Shown piece by piece: positions 28,600 to 36,990 of a stretch of DNA of 64,000 nt. The first letter of the stretch is position 1, and the number at the start of each line of letters is the position of its first letter. The DNA lies in NCBI GenBank assembly GCA_024743175.1, contig JANSXA010000002.1, forward strand, positions 1-64,000, in the 5' to 3' direction. Below the pieces are notes generated by a model. The model was given only the letters and a program-made list of their open reading frames with translations. It made no database searches and had not been told where the DNA came from. A program made the position numbers and the translations under genes. This DNA comes from Pseudomonadaceae bacterium (GTDB taxonomy: Bacteria; Pseudomonadota; Gammaproteobacteria; Pseudomonadales; Azotimanducaceae).

Positions 28600-28773
28600 C
28601 GACGTAACCTACTCCTACCCGGAATTAATAGTAATGTTCGGCACAACCAGCCTGCTTAACATACTGCCCGATTCAATCCGGGCCAACAACATAACTCATG
28701 GCACAGAGCGCCTGTCTTTGTACCCGGAGCGGAGATGGTGAGCGCCATAAATAGGGTTTAACATGGCGGACTT

Positions 28774-29844
28774 ATGCGACTTTTTTTAGCCCCAATGGAA
28801 GGTGTCATCGATCACCATTTCCGCACCCTCTATAGTGAGATTGGCGGCGTGGATATCTGTGTCAGCGAATTCATAAGAGTCAACGATCTTCCCACGCCGG
28901 CAAAAACACTGTTGCGCGAGTGTCCTGAGCTTGCGTTTAGCAACCCCGATATCGGGCAATACAGCGTGACCACCGGTGGCATACCTCTGCGCATCCAATT
29001 GTTGGGCAGCAATCCGGAAACATTGTCGAGCACCGCACAAACTGCAGCACGGCTGGGCGCCAGCGCAATAGATTTAAATTTTGGTTGCCCCGCTAAAACG
29101 GTGAACAACAGCAAAGGAGGTTCAGTTCTGCTCAAACAGCCGGATCTCGTCAATCACATTGTCGCAGCAGTTCGCAACGCGGTGCCTGAAGACATACCGG
29201 TGACAGCAAAAATTCGCCTCGGCTTTGAAGACCGCAGCCTTTATCTTGACAACGCGCTGGCTATCGCCGCGGCAGGCGCAGACGAATTATGTGTACATGC
29301 ACGGTCTCGAGCAGACGGCTACAACCCACCTGCCTACTGGGCATACATAGCCCACATCGTTGAGCAGGTAGACATCCCGGTGATTGCCAATGGTGAAATA
29401 TGGAGCGTACAGGACTGGGCACGTTGCAAAGAAGAGAGCCAGTGTAACGATTTCATGATGGGGCGCGGCCTGATTGCCTGCCCGGACCTGGCTTTGCAGA
29501 TAAAAGCCTGCGCCGCAGGCGAGACCTATCAGCCTCTGCAATGGTCACAGGTGCTGACGCTGCTGGAAAGATTCTACCGCGCCACCAGGGATGCTTATCC
29601 AAAACGTTTCTTAGGCAATCGTTTGAAACAGTGGCTGTTTTACCTGCAGATGCACTACCCGGAAGCTCAGGTGTTTTTTCAAACGATCAAGCGCTTTAAG
29701 CACGCCTACGAGTTTGAAGCGGCTTTTACTTCGGTCCCCAGATCTCTGCAAGCCGTTGATCTCGACCACAACCCCAACGATAGGCTGCATAGCGCAACGG
29801 ATTTTTCTTATAAAAATCCTGATGCCCGATTTCAGCGCCTTTAA
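28774..29844 (+). CDS. dusC: tRNA-dihydrouridine synthase C
   Basis: The FMN-dependent enzyme reduces uridine 16 of tRNA. The first residues RLFLAPMEGVIDHHFRTLYSEIG and the following SEFIRVND are the DusC form of the family. NFGCPAKTVNNSKGGSVLL carries the catalytic cysteine, and AKIRLGFED and ARSRADGYNPPAYW follow. At 356 residues it is about 40 longer than typical DusC. The extra C-terminal part is encoded across the 3' end of msrA on the other strand (119-bp overlap), so the tail may be an extension gained by loss of an earlier stop. Confidence 0.9.
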   Translation: MRLFLAPMEGVIDHHFRTLYSEIGGVDICVSEFIRVNDLPTPAKTLLRECPELAFSNPDIGQYSVTTGGIPLRIQLLGSNPETLSSTAQTAARLGASAIDLNFGCPAKTVNNSKGGSVLLKQPDLVNHIVAAVRNAVPEDIPVTAKIRLGFEDRSLYLDNALAIAAAGADELCVHARSRADGYNPPAYWAYIAHIVEQVDIPVIANGEIWSVQDWARCKEESQCNDFMMGRGLIACPDLALQIKACAAGETYQPLQWSQVLTLLERFYRATRDAYPKRFLGNRLKQWLFYLQMHYPEAQVFFQTIKRFKHAYEFEAAFTSVPRSLQAVDLDHNPNDRLHSATDFSYKNPDARFQRL

Positions 29845-30307
29845 TTGGATAAAACGTCGCTGCAGGGAGTATGGGGGTTACCACCGTCTGATCGGGAAAA
29901 CGCTCAACAACCGCCTGCCTGGTTTTTTCAGCAACCGCTCTTTCTGCCTCGTTAGCGACAAAAATAGCACTCAGGTAACTCGGACCTTTGTCGCAGAACT
30001 GACCTTGCGCATCAAACGGATCAATGTTGATCCAGAAGTGATTAAGGATGTCTTCATAACTTAAAACGTCTGGATCATAGGTGATTTCAACTGCTTCGTA
30101 GTGACCGGTATGGTCGCCCCGGTAAGTCGGGTTCTTCGCCGTGCCGCCAGTAAAACCGGAGATAACATCCGTTACACCTTCCAGTTCCTCAAAGTCTTTT
30201 TCCATGCACCAGAAACATCCTCCAGCCAGAACTGCGTTTTCCGCCAGGGCGAAAGGTGAAAAAGCTGCGCTGATGATAAAGACAAGGCAGGCTACGTGTT
30301 TAGACAT
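29726..30307 (-). CDS. msrA: Peptide-methionine (S)-S-oxide reductase, exported
   Basis: The protein has 193 residues. A signal peptide (about 1-22, ending ALAE) is followed by the MsrA active site GGCFWCM with catalytic C31, then GFTGGTAKNPTYR and HYEAVEITYDPD. The protein ends EIWGPK, the usual end. It repairs methionine sulfoxide and is probably periplasmic here. It converges with dusC and overlaps it by 119 bp. The interrupted GST gene lies 6 bp upstream on the same strand. The active-site residue is cysteine, not selenocysteine. Confidence 0.93.
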   Translation of the reverse strand: MSKHVACLVFIISAAFSPFALAENAVLAGGCFWCMEKDFEELEGVTDVISGFTGGTAKNPTYRGDHTGHYEAVEITYDPDVLSYEDILNHFWINIDPFDAQGQFCDKGPSYLSAIFVANEAERAVAEKTRQAVVERFPDQTVVTPILPAATFYPIKGAEIGHQDFYKKNPLRYAAYRWGCGRDQRLAEIWGPK

Positions 30308-30313
30308 GGTTAC

Positions 30314-30948
30314 CTATATTTTGATAAATGGATCGTTGTTCACCAGGCCTTTGAAAGAATCTCGGTGCATTAGTTCCGTGACATATCGGGTGATATTCGG
30401 AAACTGCTCTGCGGGCAGCGACTCGCCGGCGTACAGCATCTGTATAAACTGGCTGGTCACAGCTATATCAGCGATGCTGAAAGCATCCCCAACCAGATAA
30501 GTTTTATTGCCAATCTGCGCTTCAAGATAGGCAAATATGGGCGGTTGCACATCATCCAGTATCTTCTGAATGACAGCTTCATCCGGCTCACGCTTCATCA
30601 TCTTCACGGCAATCCGGTTGAAAAACAGTGCCGCTGTGGCTTTGGGTAATTCGTTATCGGCCCAATCTTCAAACCACAAAGCACGCCCATAATCACCGGG
30701 CTCGCTGGGATACAGCGGGTGCTCCGGATACTTCTTCTCTATATAACCGCAGATCGCGGACGAATCCGGAATCGCCAGATCTCCATCAGTCATAGCCGGT
30801 ATTTTCCCAGAGGAGAAATCTGCAGAAAATCTTCGGGTGGTGGGAACGGGCTGATTGGATTCAGGTTGTAGTCAACGCCTTTTTCAATCAGGCAAACCAG
30901 AGTTTTTCGTACAAAAGGCGAAACTGAAGAACCGTGAATAGTGATCAA
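30314..30948 (-). pseudogene. Glutathione S-transferase with a -1 frameshift
   Basis: The C-terminal 159 residues (from ATG 30793) form a GST helical domain, but the thioredoxin-like N-terminus is missing from that frame. It is found upstream in another frame: TTG at 30948 with GGAG before it, then ITIHGSSVSPFVRKTLVCLIE and EDFLQISPLGK. The two join if the run of four A (minus strand; T4 at 30802-30805) had five, giving LGKIPAMTDGDL. The restored protein is about 211 residues, normal for GST. It is either a fresh frameshift or a homopolymer error. The gene sits 6 bp upstream of msrA. Confidence 0.8.
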
Positions 30949-30991
30949 GCTGAAGCTCCAGATAAAATTTGGCCACCAGTATAGCGATCGA

Positions 30992-31489
30992 TCAGGGCAG
31001 TAACAGAGCCTCGTCTATCGGTGTGAATGTATCCGCCGCATCAATCAGCAGCTTGGAGGTCAGTGCGGGCACACCATAAACCTCAGAGGTTGTGCCAAAG
31101 CGAGAGCGAATACGCTCGAGCAGGACATCGAAGTCGCCATCCCCGGTAACCAACACCACCTGATCACACGCGCTGGCCTGTTCATAGACATCCAGGGTGA
31201 TGCCTACATCCCAGTCTGCCTTGGTTGTGCCATCCAGGCGTTTCAACACTGGCCGGAGTTTCACAGTGAAACCAATGCTGTGCAGAATGTGCTGGAACTG
31301 CATCTGTTTAGCATCACCACGATCCGTGGCATAAGCGAATGCGCAGGTGAGTTCGCTGTCCTGTGTTATCCGCGCCCAGAACGCGTTGTAGTCAAAGTTG
31401 CGTTGATAAACTTCCCGACAGGTGTAATAAACATTCTGCACGTCGACAAAAACGCCAACTTTTCTAATCGCCTTCCCAGTTTCGCTCAA
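30992..31489 (-). CDS. NYN domain (LabA/DUF88-like) protein
   Basis: This 165-residue protein has the NYN/PIN-like fold. Acidic sites lie in KVGVFVDVQNVYYT, in KADWDVGITLDVYE and in VLVTGDGDFDVLLERIR. Proteins of this type are probable metal-dependent ribonucleases. No other domain is attached. It is transcribed away from the secreted protein gene at 31623. Confidence 0.87.
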   Translation of the reverse strand: MSETGKAIRKVGVFVDVQNVYYTCREVYQRNFDYNAFWARITQDSELTCAFAYATDRGDAKQMQFQHILHSIGFTVKLRPVLKRLDGTTKADWDVGITLDVYEQASACDQVVLVTGDGDFDVLLERIRSRFGTTSEVYGVPALTSKLLIDAADTFTPIDEALLLP

Positions 31490-31622
31490 GCATCCCTCCC
31501 AAACTCAAGAGCCTAGAACATCATCTGCGGTCGTGGCGAGATTTTTTTCAACATTTCCACCCACTGGTCAGACTCCCGGCAATTCACTAAACTCGATCAA
31601 AATCGTGCATATGGGGAAGCCA

Positions 31623-32699
31623 ATGCAACTGCTGACTGGATTTAAAATAGTGCTCATGTCTGGTGCCTTGCTTGCCAGCACGCTCAGCGTCGCAGATATC
31701 AAACGCACCTCTTCCGGCAAACCTGATCTGTCAGGGACCTACGACACGGGCATTCTCACCCCCACTGAGCGCCCGGAATGGCTCGGTGAAATTGAATACC
31801 TGTATCCCTGGGTGGCTAACTCGTTGAACTGGGTGTTCAGTGTGGTATCTGACTGGGCGATCAACAACGAAAGCGACCCGGACCGCGAAGCACCACCAGA
31901 AGGCGGTGACGGAAACAATATGGCGGGTGCAGGTGGCGTTGGCGGTTACAATGCGTTCTGGGTAGACCCAGGCAGTGAGTTGGGCACCATCAATGGCAAT
32001 GTGCCCACCTCTATTATCTATGACCCGCCCAACGGCCGCTATCCGCCTGTTGTAGAAGGGTTAACCGAGCGTATGGGTGAGCGTTATCAGAGTTTCCTGC
32101 ATGAAAACACAGGTAGAGCCACCTGGCTGGATTTCGACGGCCCGGGACCTTTTGATGGTCCAGAGAGCCTGGCACCGTCTGAGCGCTGTCTGATTTCTTT
32201 TGCTTCAACCATACCGACGCTGCCAAGTCTGTATAACAACTACAAACGTATTATCCAGACCGAAACCCACGTGATGATTCTGCACGAGATGGTGCATCAT
32301 GCCCAGATAGTACGGATTGATGCAGAGCATTCGCCTGAAGAAAATCGTTCCTGGCAGGGTGACTCAATCGGCTACTGGGATGATGACGTGCTGGTGGTTG
32401 AGACAAAAAATTTCAGGGCTTTAAATGGCCTGCCCGGCGCGGACGAAACTCTGCATGTGATTGAGCGGTTCAGTCGCATGGAAGACGGTAACCTGTACTA
32501 CGACTTCACGGTGAAAGACGAGACAGCCTGGACAGCACCCTGGAGCGGTCGCTATGTCTGGCAATCCAAACCCGACAGCAAACTGTATGAATATGCCTGC
32601 CATGAAGGTAACTATGCGATGGGTAACATCCTGCGCGGGGCGCGGCTGCTGGAAAGTGAGTACGATGCCAGTCCCGATGCGGCCGCAGGCGGTGACTAG
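31623..32699 (+). CDS. Secreted protein of unknown function, 358 aa
   Basis: The ATG at 31623 follows GGGGAAG and gives a signal peptide (about 1-25); the frame is open further upstream. The mature protein contains RTSSGKPDLSGTYDTGILTP, then NGRYPPVVEG, then NNYKRIIQTETHVMILHEMVHHAQIVRID, then DSIGYWDDDVLVVETKNF. I recognise this layout from a family with many paralogues in soil and marine bacteria, but no biochemical function is known to me. HEMVHH only superficially resembles a zinc-peptidase HExxH (no E in the right place). It ends 12 bp before the converging gene. Confidence 0.7.
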   Translation: MQLLTGFKIVLMSGALLASTLSVADIKRTSSGKPDLSGTYDTGILTPTERPEWLGEIEYLYPWVANSLNWVFSVVSDWAINNESDPDREAPPEGGDGNNMAGAGGVGGYNAFWVDPGSELGTINGNVPTSIIYDPPNGRYPPVVEGLTERMGERYQSFLHENTGRATWLDFDGPGPFDGPESLAPSERCLISFASTIPTLPSLYNNYKRIIQTETHVMILHEMVHHAQIVRIDAEHSPEENRSWQGDSIGYWDDDVLVVETKNFRALNGLPGADETLHVIERFSRMEDGNLYYDFTVKDETAWTAPWSGRYVWQSKPDSKLYEYACHEGNYAMGNILRGARLLESEYDASPDAAAGGD

Positions 32700-32711
32700 C
32701 AGCCTGCCCGG

Positions 32712-33854
32712 TCAGTTGCCTGCCCACTCCTGCTTGTAAGCATTGGCTTGAGGATGCTGTGGGTTAAACCCAAGCACCTCTTCAATCAGGTTGCGCGCTT
32801 CGTACTCAAACCCTGCTGAGTGGGCTTCAACAGCAGCATCAATTAACCGGGTTGTGGCTTCGCCCATCAGATCGAAGGCCTCTTTATTCGTCGGGTCCTG
32901 CCAGAGGATATTGGACAGCTCCTGCACTGCATTGCCGTCTTCAGGCTGGGTGATGAGCCCCTGCTGAAGATAGGTTGTCGCACGTTCCAGGCCCGCAGCC
33001 ACAGCAGGATCGATAGCACCTGAATTTCTGGTTACCGGCTCAACGGGTGCTGGTTCATCGGCCGCAACTTCGACCATTTCCGGCTCTGTTTGTGCGCTTT
33101 GCGTCTCTGCAGTCTCCACCGGTAAACCCTCGATGGGCACAGGTTCAGCCCGCACAGGCAAGGTTTGCTCTGGTACCGGGGGCACATCTGCTGCGACTGC
33201 GACCGGCTCTTGCGAAGCCGGAGTAGAAAACCAGGTACCGATCAGTAAACCGACCGCTAAACAAAGACTTACGGCAAGACCGATGAGTACAATCCTGCTA
33301 TCCCTCTTGGGTGATGCCACTTCCGGGACTGCGCTCCTGTGCGCCAGCGGTTCTGCAAACACTTCCTGATCAAGCAGCTGCTCAGAGGTGATGGGATCGG
33401 GCTGAGGAGATTCCGGGACCACCGCCGTTGGCGCAGGTGACTCCGGCATAACTTCGACCAGCACCTCAACCTGCTCAACAACAGGATCACTTTCCTGCAC
33501 AACAATACGCGCGCTGACCTGACCACGCTGCATTTCATGGTTCAGATAAAGTTCGTTGTTTGGCAGAACAACTTTTGAGCCGGCTACCAGAGCAAATTCA
33601 CTGCCCACCATGGTTGCGGTGCCGGTCTGCCAATCAAGCACGTGACGTTTGCTGATGTTTTTCAGCAGCAAACGCCCGTCATCATCTCTACGCATTTTCA
33701 GCAGACCGTAACCGGGCTGCTTGGGATTGAGCACCACCAGACCATCATCATCTTCGCCGAGCACCAGGTCCGAAGATACTTTCAGACAGATGCCGTCACC
33801 AATAAACAGGTACCAGTTTCCCTTTGGCTGAATTTTCGGAGATGCTTGATTCAT
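32712..33854 (-). CDS. Single-pass membrane protein with C-terminal TPR-like region
   Basis: The protein has 380 residues. An N-terminal beta-rich domain (about 10-115, FIGDGICLKVSSDLVLGEDDDGLVVL) looks like an FHA- or PilZ-type fold but lacks convincing motifs. A Pro/Glu-rich linker and one membrane helix (about 187-210) follow. The C-terminal region (about 285-380) has helical repeats such as LERATTYLQQGLITQPEDGNAVQELSNILW. It lies 68 bp downstream of the DEAD-box gene on the same strand. The function is unknown. Confidence 0.6.
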   Translation of the reverse strand: MNQASPKIQPKGNWYLFIGDGICLKVSSDLVLGEDDDGLVVLNPKQPGYGLLKMRRDDDGRLLLKNISKRHVLDWQTGTATMVGSEFALVAGSKVVLPNNELYLNHEMQRGQVSARIVVQESDPVVEQVEVLVEVMPESPAPTAVVPESPQPDPITSEQLLDQEVFAEPLAHRSAVPEVASPKRDSRIVLIGLAVSLCLAVGLLIGTWFSTPASQEPVAVAADVPPVPEQTLPVRAEPVPIEGLPVETAETQSAQTEPEMVEVAADEPAPVEPVTRNSGAIDPAVAAGLERATTYLQQGLITQPEDGNAVQELSNILWQDPTNKEAFDLMGEATTRLIDAAVEAHSAGFEYEARNLIEEVLGFNPQHPQANAYKQEWAGN

Positions 33855-33922
33855 ATCAGCACAATGACAGCGGCTATGGCGCTATTCAAGCCTGATGGTG
33901 ACACAGGCAGCACCTGGCTGTC

Positions 33923-35764
33923 TTACTTTGCATTTTTGCCTGCCCGTCGTTTACTTTTTTTGCCCGCCTTGTCCTTTTTGCCTTTTCTTTTAGTGCTTTT
34001 CACGGTTTTCCCCTCAGCAGGATGCTTCTGCTGATGTGACCCGGAGCCAGGCTCGCGCTTGCGTTTCTGCACCGGCCTGGTGGCATCGCCCTTCGATAAG
34101 GAAGCAGGATCATCCACTCGACTGATCTTCAGCATCTGACCGCAGACCCAGACCTTCTGCAGGTCTCTATACAGCTCATCCGGCATGCCTTCAGGCAGCT
34201 CCACGGTGCTGTAGCTGTCCTGAATGATGACTCGGCCAATTGCATCTGAACCGATACCCGCTTCATTGGCTAACGCACCAACTATATTGCCGGGTTTTGC
34301 GCCATGCTCATTGCCGACTTCCACTCGGAAAGTTTCAAAATCGAAATCCAGTCGACTGCGACGTTCCCTGCGCGGTCGAGCATCCGGGCCCGGGGCACGT
34401 TCTGAATGCCGGTCAGAGGATCGCGAGGCACCTGCCTTATCGTGGCTTAAGAGCAGAGGCACATCGCCGATTGCCAGCTGGGCGAGCGCGGACGCGATTT
34501 CCAGCGCGGGAACATCATGTTCCTGCTGATACTGTTCAACCAGGTTCTGCATGAAAGACAGCTCGCCTGCGGCCAGTGTGTCTGTAATCTTCTGTTTAAA
34601 ATCAGCAATCCGCTTGTTATTCACCGTCTCCGTAGTCGGCAGCTTCAACGGCTCAATTTTCTGACGGGTGGCGCGTTCAATAGAATTCAACATGCGTCTT
34701 TCACGCGGCGCTACAAAAAGAATCGCTTCACCAGACCTGCCGGCCCTTCCGGTGCGCCCGATGCGGTGAATATAGGCTTCAGTATCGTAGGGAATGTCGT
34801 AGTTGATCACGTGGCTGATGCGGTCGACATCCAGGCCACGGGCGGCGACATCAGTCGCGATGAGGATATCCAGCGCGCCGCTTTTCAGCCGCTCAACAGT
34901 TTGCTCACGCTGCCGCTGAGGCATATCACCATTCATGGCTGCGGCCGAGTAACCCCGTGCTTCCAGGCGATCAGCCAGTTCAGAGGTCGCCGTTTTTGTA
35001 CGAACAAAAATCAGCACCCCCTCAATGGGTTCTACTTCCAGAATTCGCGTTAACGCATCCAGTTTTTTCAGCCCGCCTACCAGCCAGAACCGCTGACGAA
35101 TGGTTTCCGCGGTGGCGGTTTTTGCCTGAATGGAAACTTCATAGGGATCACGCATGTAACGTCGCGCGATAGACTGCACCGCCTTCGGCATCGTCGCTGA
35201 AAATAGAGCCATCTGCCGATTTTTCGGGGTCTGTTGCAGGATCCATTCAACTTCATCAATGAATCCCATGCGTAACATTTCGTCCGCCTCATCAAGTACA
35301 ACAGCCTGCAGCGCATCAAGTTTCAGTGTGCCTCTCTGCAGGTGATCTCTAATGCGACCCGGTGTGCCTACTACCGCATGAACGCCGCGTTTCAGGCGCT
35401 GGAGTTGTGGTCCGTAATCCTGCCCGCCGTAGATGGGCAGAACATGAAAACCCTTTATACGCGCTGCGTAAGTCTGGAACGCTTCAGCCACCTGCAGAGC
35501 AAGCTCCCGGGTCGGCGTTAAGGTCAGAATCTGCACCTGGGGCACACTGACGTTCACGCGGCTGATCAGCGGCAAAGCAAAGGCTGCAGTTTTACCGGTT
35601 CCTGTGGGTGCATTACCAAGCAGATCCTGGCCGTCAAGCAGGCGTGGTATGGCCTGTACCTGGATGGGTGACGGCCGTTCGTAGCCGACCTCCGCCAATA
35701 CCGCCAACAGTGAATGTGGCAGATTTAGGCTGTCAAAGGTGGTGGGTGAGCGCGAGTCGGTCAT
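33923..35764 (-). CDS. deaD: DEAD-box RNA helicase, CsdA/DeaD type
   Basis: The protein has 613 residues. Motifs in order are Q motif (GYERPSPIQ, 27-35), Walker A APTGTGKT (52-59), PTRELALQ, GTPGRI, DEAD (158-161), SAT, then the second RecA domain with HRIGRTGRAGR. After a helical linker comes a DbpA-type RNA-binding domain (IGRVIIQDSYSTVELPEGMPDELYRDL). A very lysine-rich tail is in keeping with CsdA. It unwinds RNA in ribosome assembly, translation and mRNA decay, usually with cold induction. Confidence 0.9.
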   Translation of the reverse strand: MTDSRSPTTFDSLNLPHSLLAVLAEVGYERPSPIQVQAIPRLLDGQDLLGNAPTGTGKTAAFALPLISRVNVSVPQVQILTLTPTRELALQVAEAFQTYAARIKGFHVLPIYGGQDYGPQLQRLKRGVHAVVGTPGRIRDHLQRGTLKLDALQAVVLDEADEMLRMGFIDEVEWILQQTPKNRQMALFSATMPKAVQSIARRYMRDPYEVSIQAKTATAETIRQRFWLVGGLKKLDALTRILEVEPIEGVLIFVRTKTATSELADRLEARGYSAAAMNGDMPQRQREQTVERLKSGALDILIATDVAARGLDVDRISHVINYDIPYDTEAYIHRIGRTGRAGRSGEAILFVAPRERRMLNSIERATRQKIEPLKLPTTETVNNKRIADFKQKITDTLAAGELSFMQNLVEQYQQEHDVPALEIASALAQLAIGDVPLLLSHDKAGASRSSDRHSERAPGPDARPRRERRSRLDFDFETFRVEVGNEHGAKPGNIVGALANEAGIGSDAIGRVIIQDSYSTVELPEGMPDELYRDLQKVWVCGQMLKISRVDDPASLSKGDATRPVQKRKREPGSGSHQQKHPAEGKTVKSTKRKGKKDKAGKKSKRRAGKNAK

Positions 35765-35906
35765 AGGTAGTACTCTGGGTCAAGCAGGACCCTGAAAAGG
35801 GCGCGCATCCTATCCTTCAGCCATGCAGAAAACCAGGCGAATTTGTATCCGCTTTGCTTAAACGAACTGTGTAATAGTTACTCTTGCAGCATCTGGAGCC
35901 AGGACC

Positions 35907-36974
35907 ATGCCATCACCGCACAACTATACTTATCAAACCGCTCGTGAGGCATTTTTAAGCCGCATCAATGGTTCACAGCAGATCACCTATCAACATCCTG
36001 AGCAGGGCCCGGACGGCGACATTGCTATGGATGTGGCTTTCTGGGAAGCACCCCAAAGCAAAGATGTTCTGGTTATATCGTCAGGCACACACGGGGTTGA
36101 AGGCTATTGTGGATCATTTATTCAATGTGCGTTGCTCGATGAAGGCCTTGCAGCCCGAACCAGTAAAAACATGTCGCTGATGATGATTCATGGCGTGAAT
36201 CCCTATGGTTTTGCCTGGCAGCGTCGTGTGAATGAAAACAATGTTGATCTGAATCGCAATTTCATTGATCACACTAAACCCCACCCGCAGAACCGCGGCT
36301 ATCAGGAACTGGCGTCGGTGGTAGAACCGATTGATTGGACCCCGGACACTTCAACCTCGATCATCTCCGAACTGCTTGAATTGAGTCGCCAGCACCCGGA
36401 CGATCCGCGCTGGCTGCAGGCCGCGCTAAGCGGTGGCCAGTACGAATTCCCAGGTGGGCAGTTTTACGGTGGTGTGGAACCACAATGGTCCAACGAACAC
36501 ATCCAGGCGCTGGTGAAGACTCACCTGATGGGACGTCGGGTCATCTGGATAGACATTCATACTGCGCTCGGCGACTACGGTACCGCTCAATGTATTGTAG
36601 AACTTGACCCTGCGTCAGAGTTGCTGACCCGCGCTGAGGCGTTATGGGGGGAGCGGGTTGTTAACATGGGCTCCGCAGATTCAGTCTCTGTTGCCGTAGC
36701 GGGTTCAATGATTTCAAGCGCTCAAGCCTGGAGCGATCGAGAAATGTTAGGCCAGGGGCTCGAGTACGGCACAGTAAATACGTTAGAAGTAGTTCAGTCG
36801 CTGATCCAGGACCAGTGGCTGCATCGCTACGGAGACGTTAACAGTCCGCTAGGCACGCAAACCAAGCAACGCATGATGGATGCTTTCTATCCCGATGATG
36901 CGGCATGGAGAACATCTGTTTTAAACATTGCCAGAGAGGTTGTCGACGCGGTTATCGAGCGCGGCTTTGATTAG
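35907..36974 (+). CDS. DUF2817 / M14-like zinc metallopeptidase
   Basis: This 355-residue protein has the carboxypeptidase-like zinc motif in SSGTHGVEGYCGS (H, E), then NNVDLNRNF and WIDIHTALGDYG with the third ligand histidine. A glutamate in LEYGTVNTLEVVQS is a likely catalytic base. There is no signal peptide. Its neighbours do not explain the role. It faces away from the helicase and converges with phoD. Confidence 0.85.
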   Translation: MPSPHNYTYQTAREAFLSRINGSQQITYQHPEQGPDGDIAMDVAFWEAPQSKDVLVISSGTHGVEGYCGSFIQCALLDEGLAARTSKNMSLMMIHGVNPYGFAWQRRVNENNVDLNRNFIDHTKPHPQNRGYQELASVVEPIDWTPDTSTSIISELLELSRQHPDDPRWLQAALSGGQYEFPGGQFYGGVEPQWSNEHIQALVKTHLMGRRVIWIDIHTALGDYGTAQCIVELDPASELLTRAEALWGERVVNMGSADSVSVAVAGSMISSAQAWSDREMLGQGLEYGTVNTLEVVQSLIQDQWLHRYGDVNSPLGTQTKQRMMDAFYPDDAAWRTSVLNIAREVVDAVIERGFD

Positions 36975-36990
36975 GCAGAGCTTTGCTCAA

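Noticed and set aside
29726-30307. MsrA as a selenoprotein
   Set aside because: The active-site motif GGCFWCM has a normal cysteine codon at residue 31.
31623-32699. HEMVHH as a zinc-peptidase motif
   Set aside because: It does not fit HExxH (the last position and spacing match only partly) and the rest of the protein belongs to a family without peptidase features.
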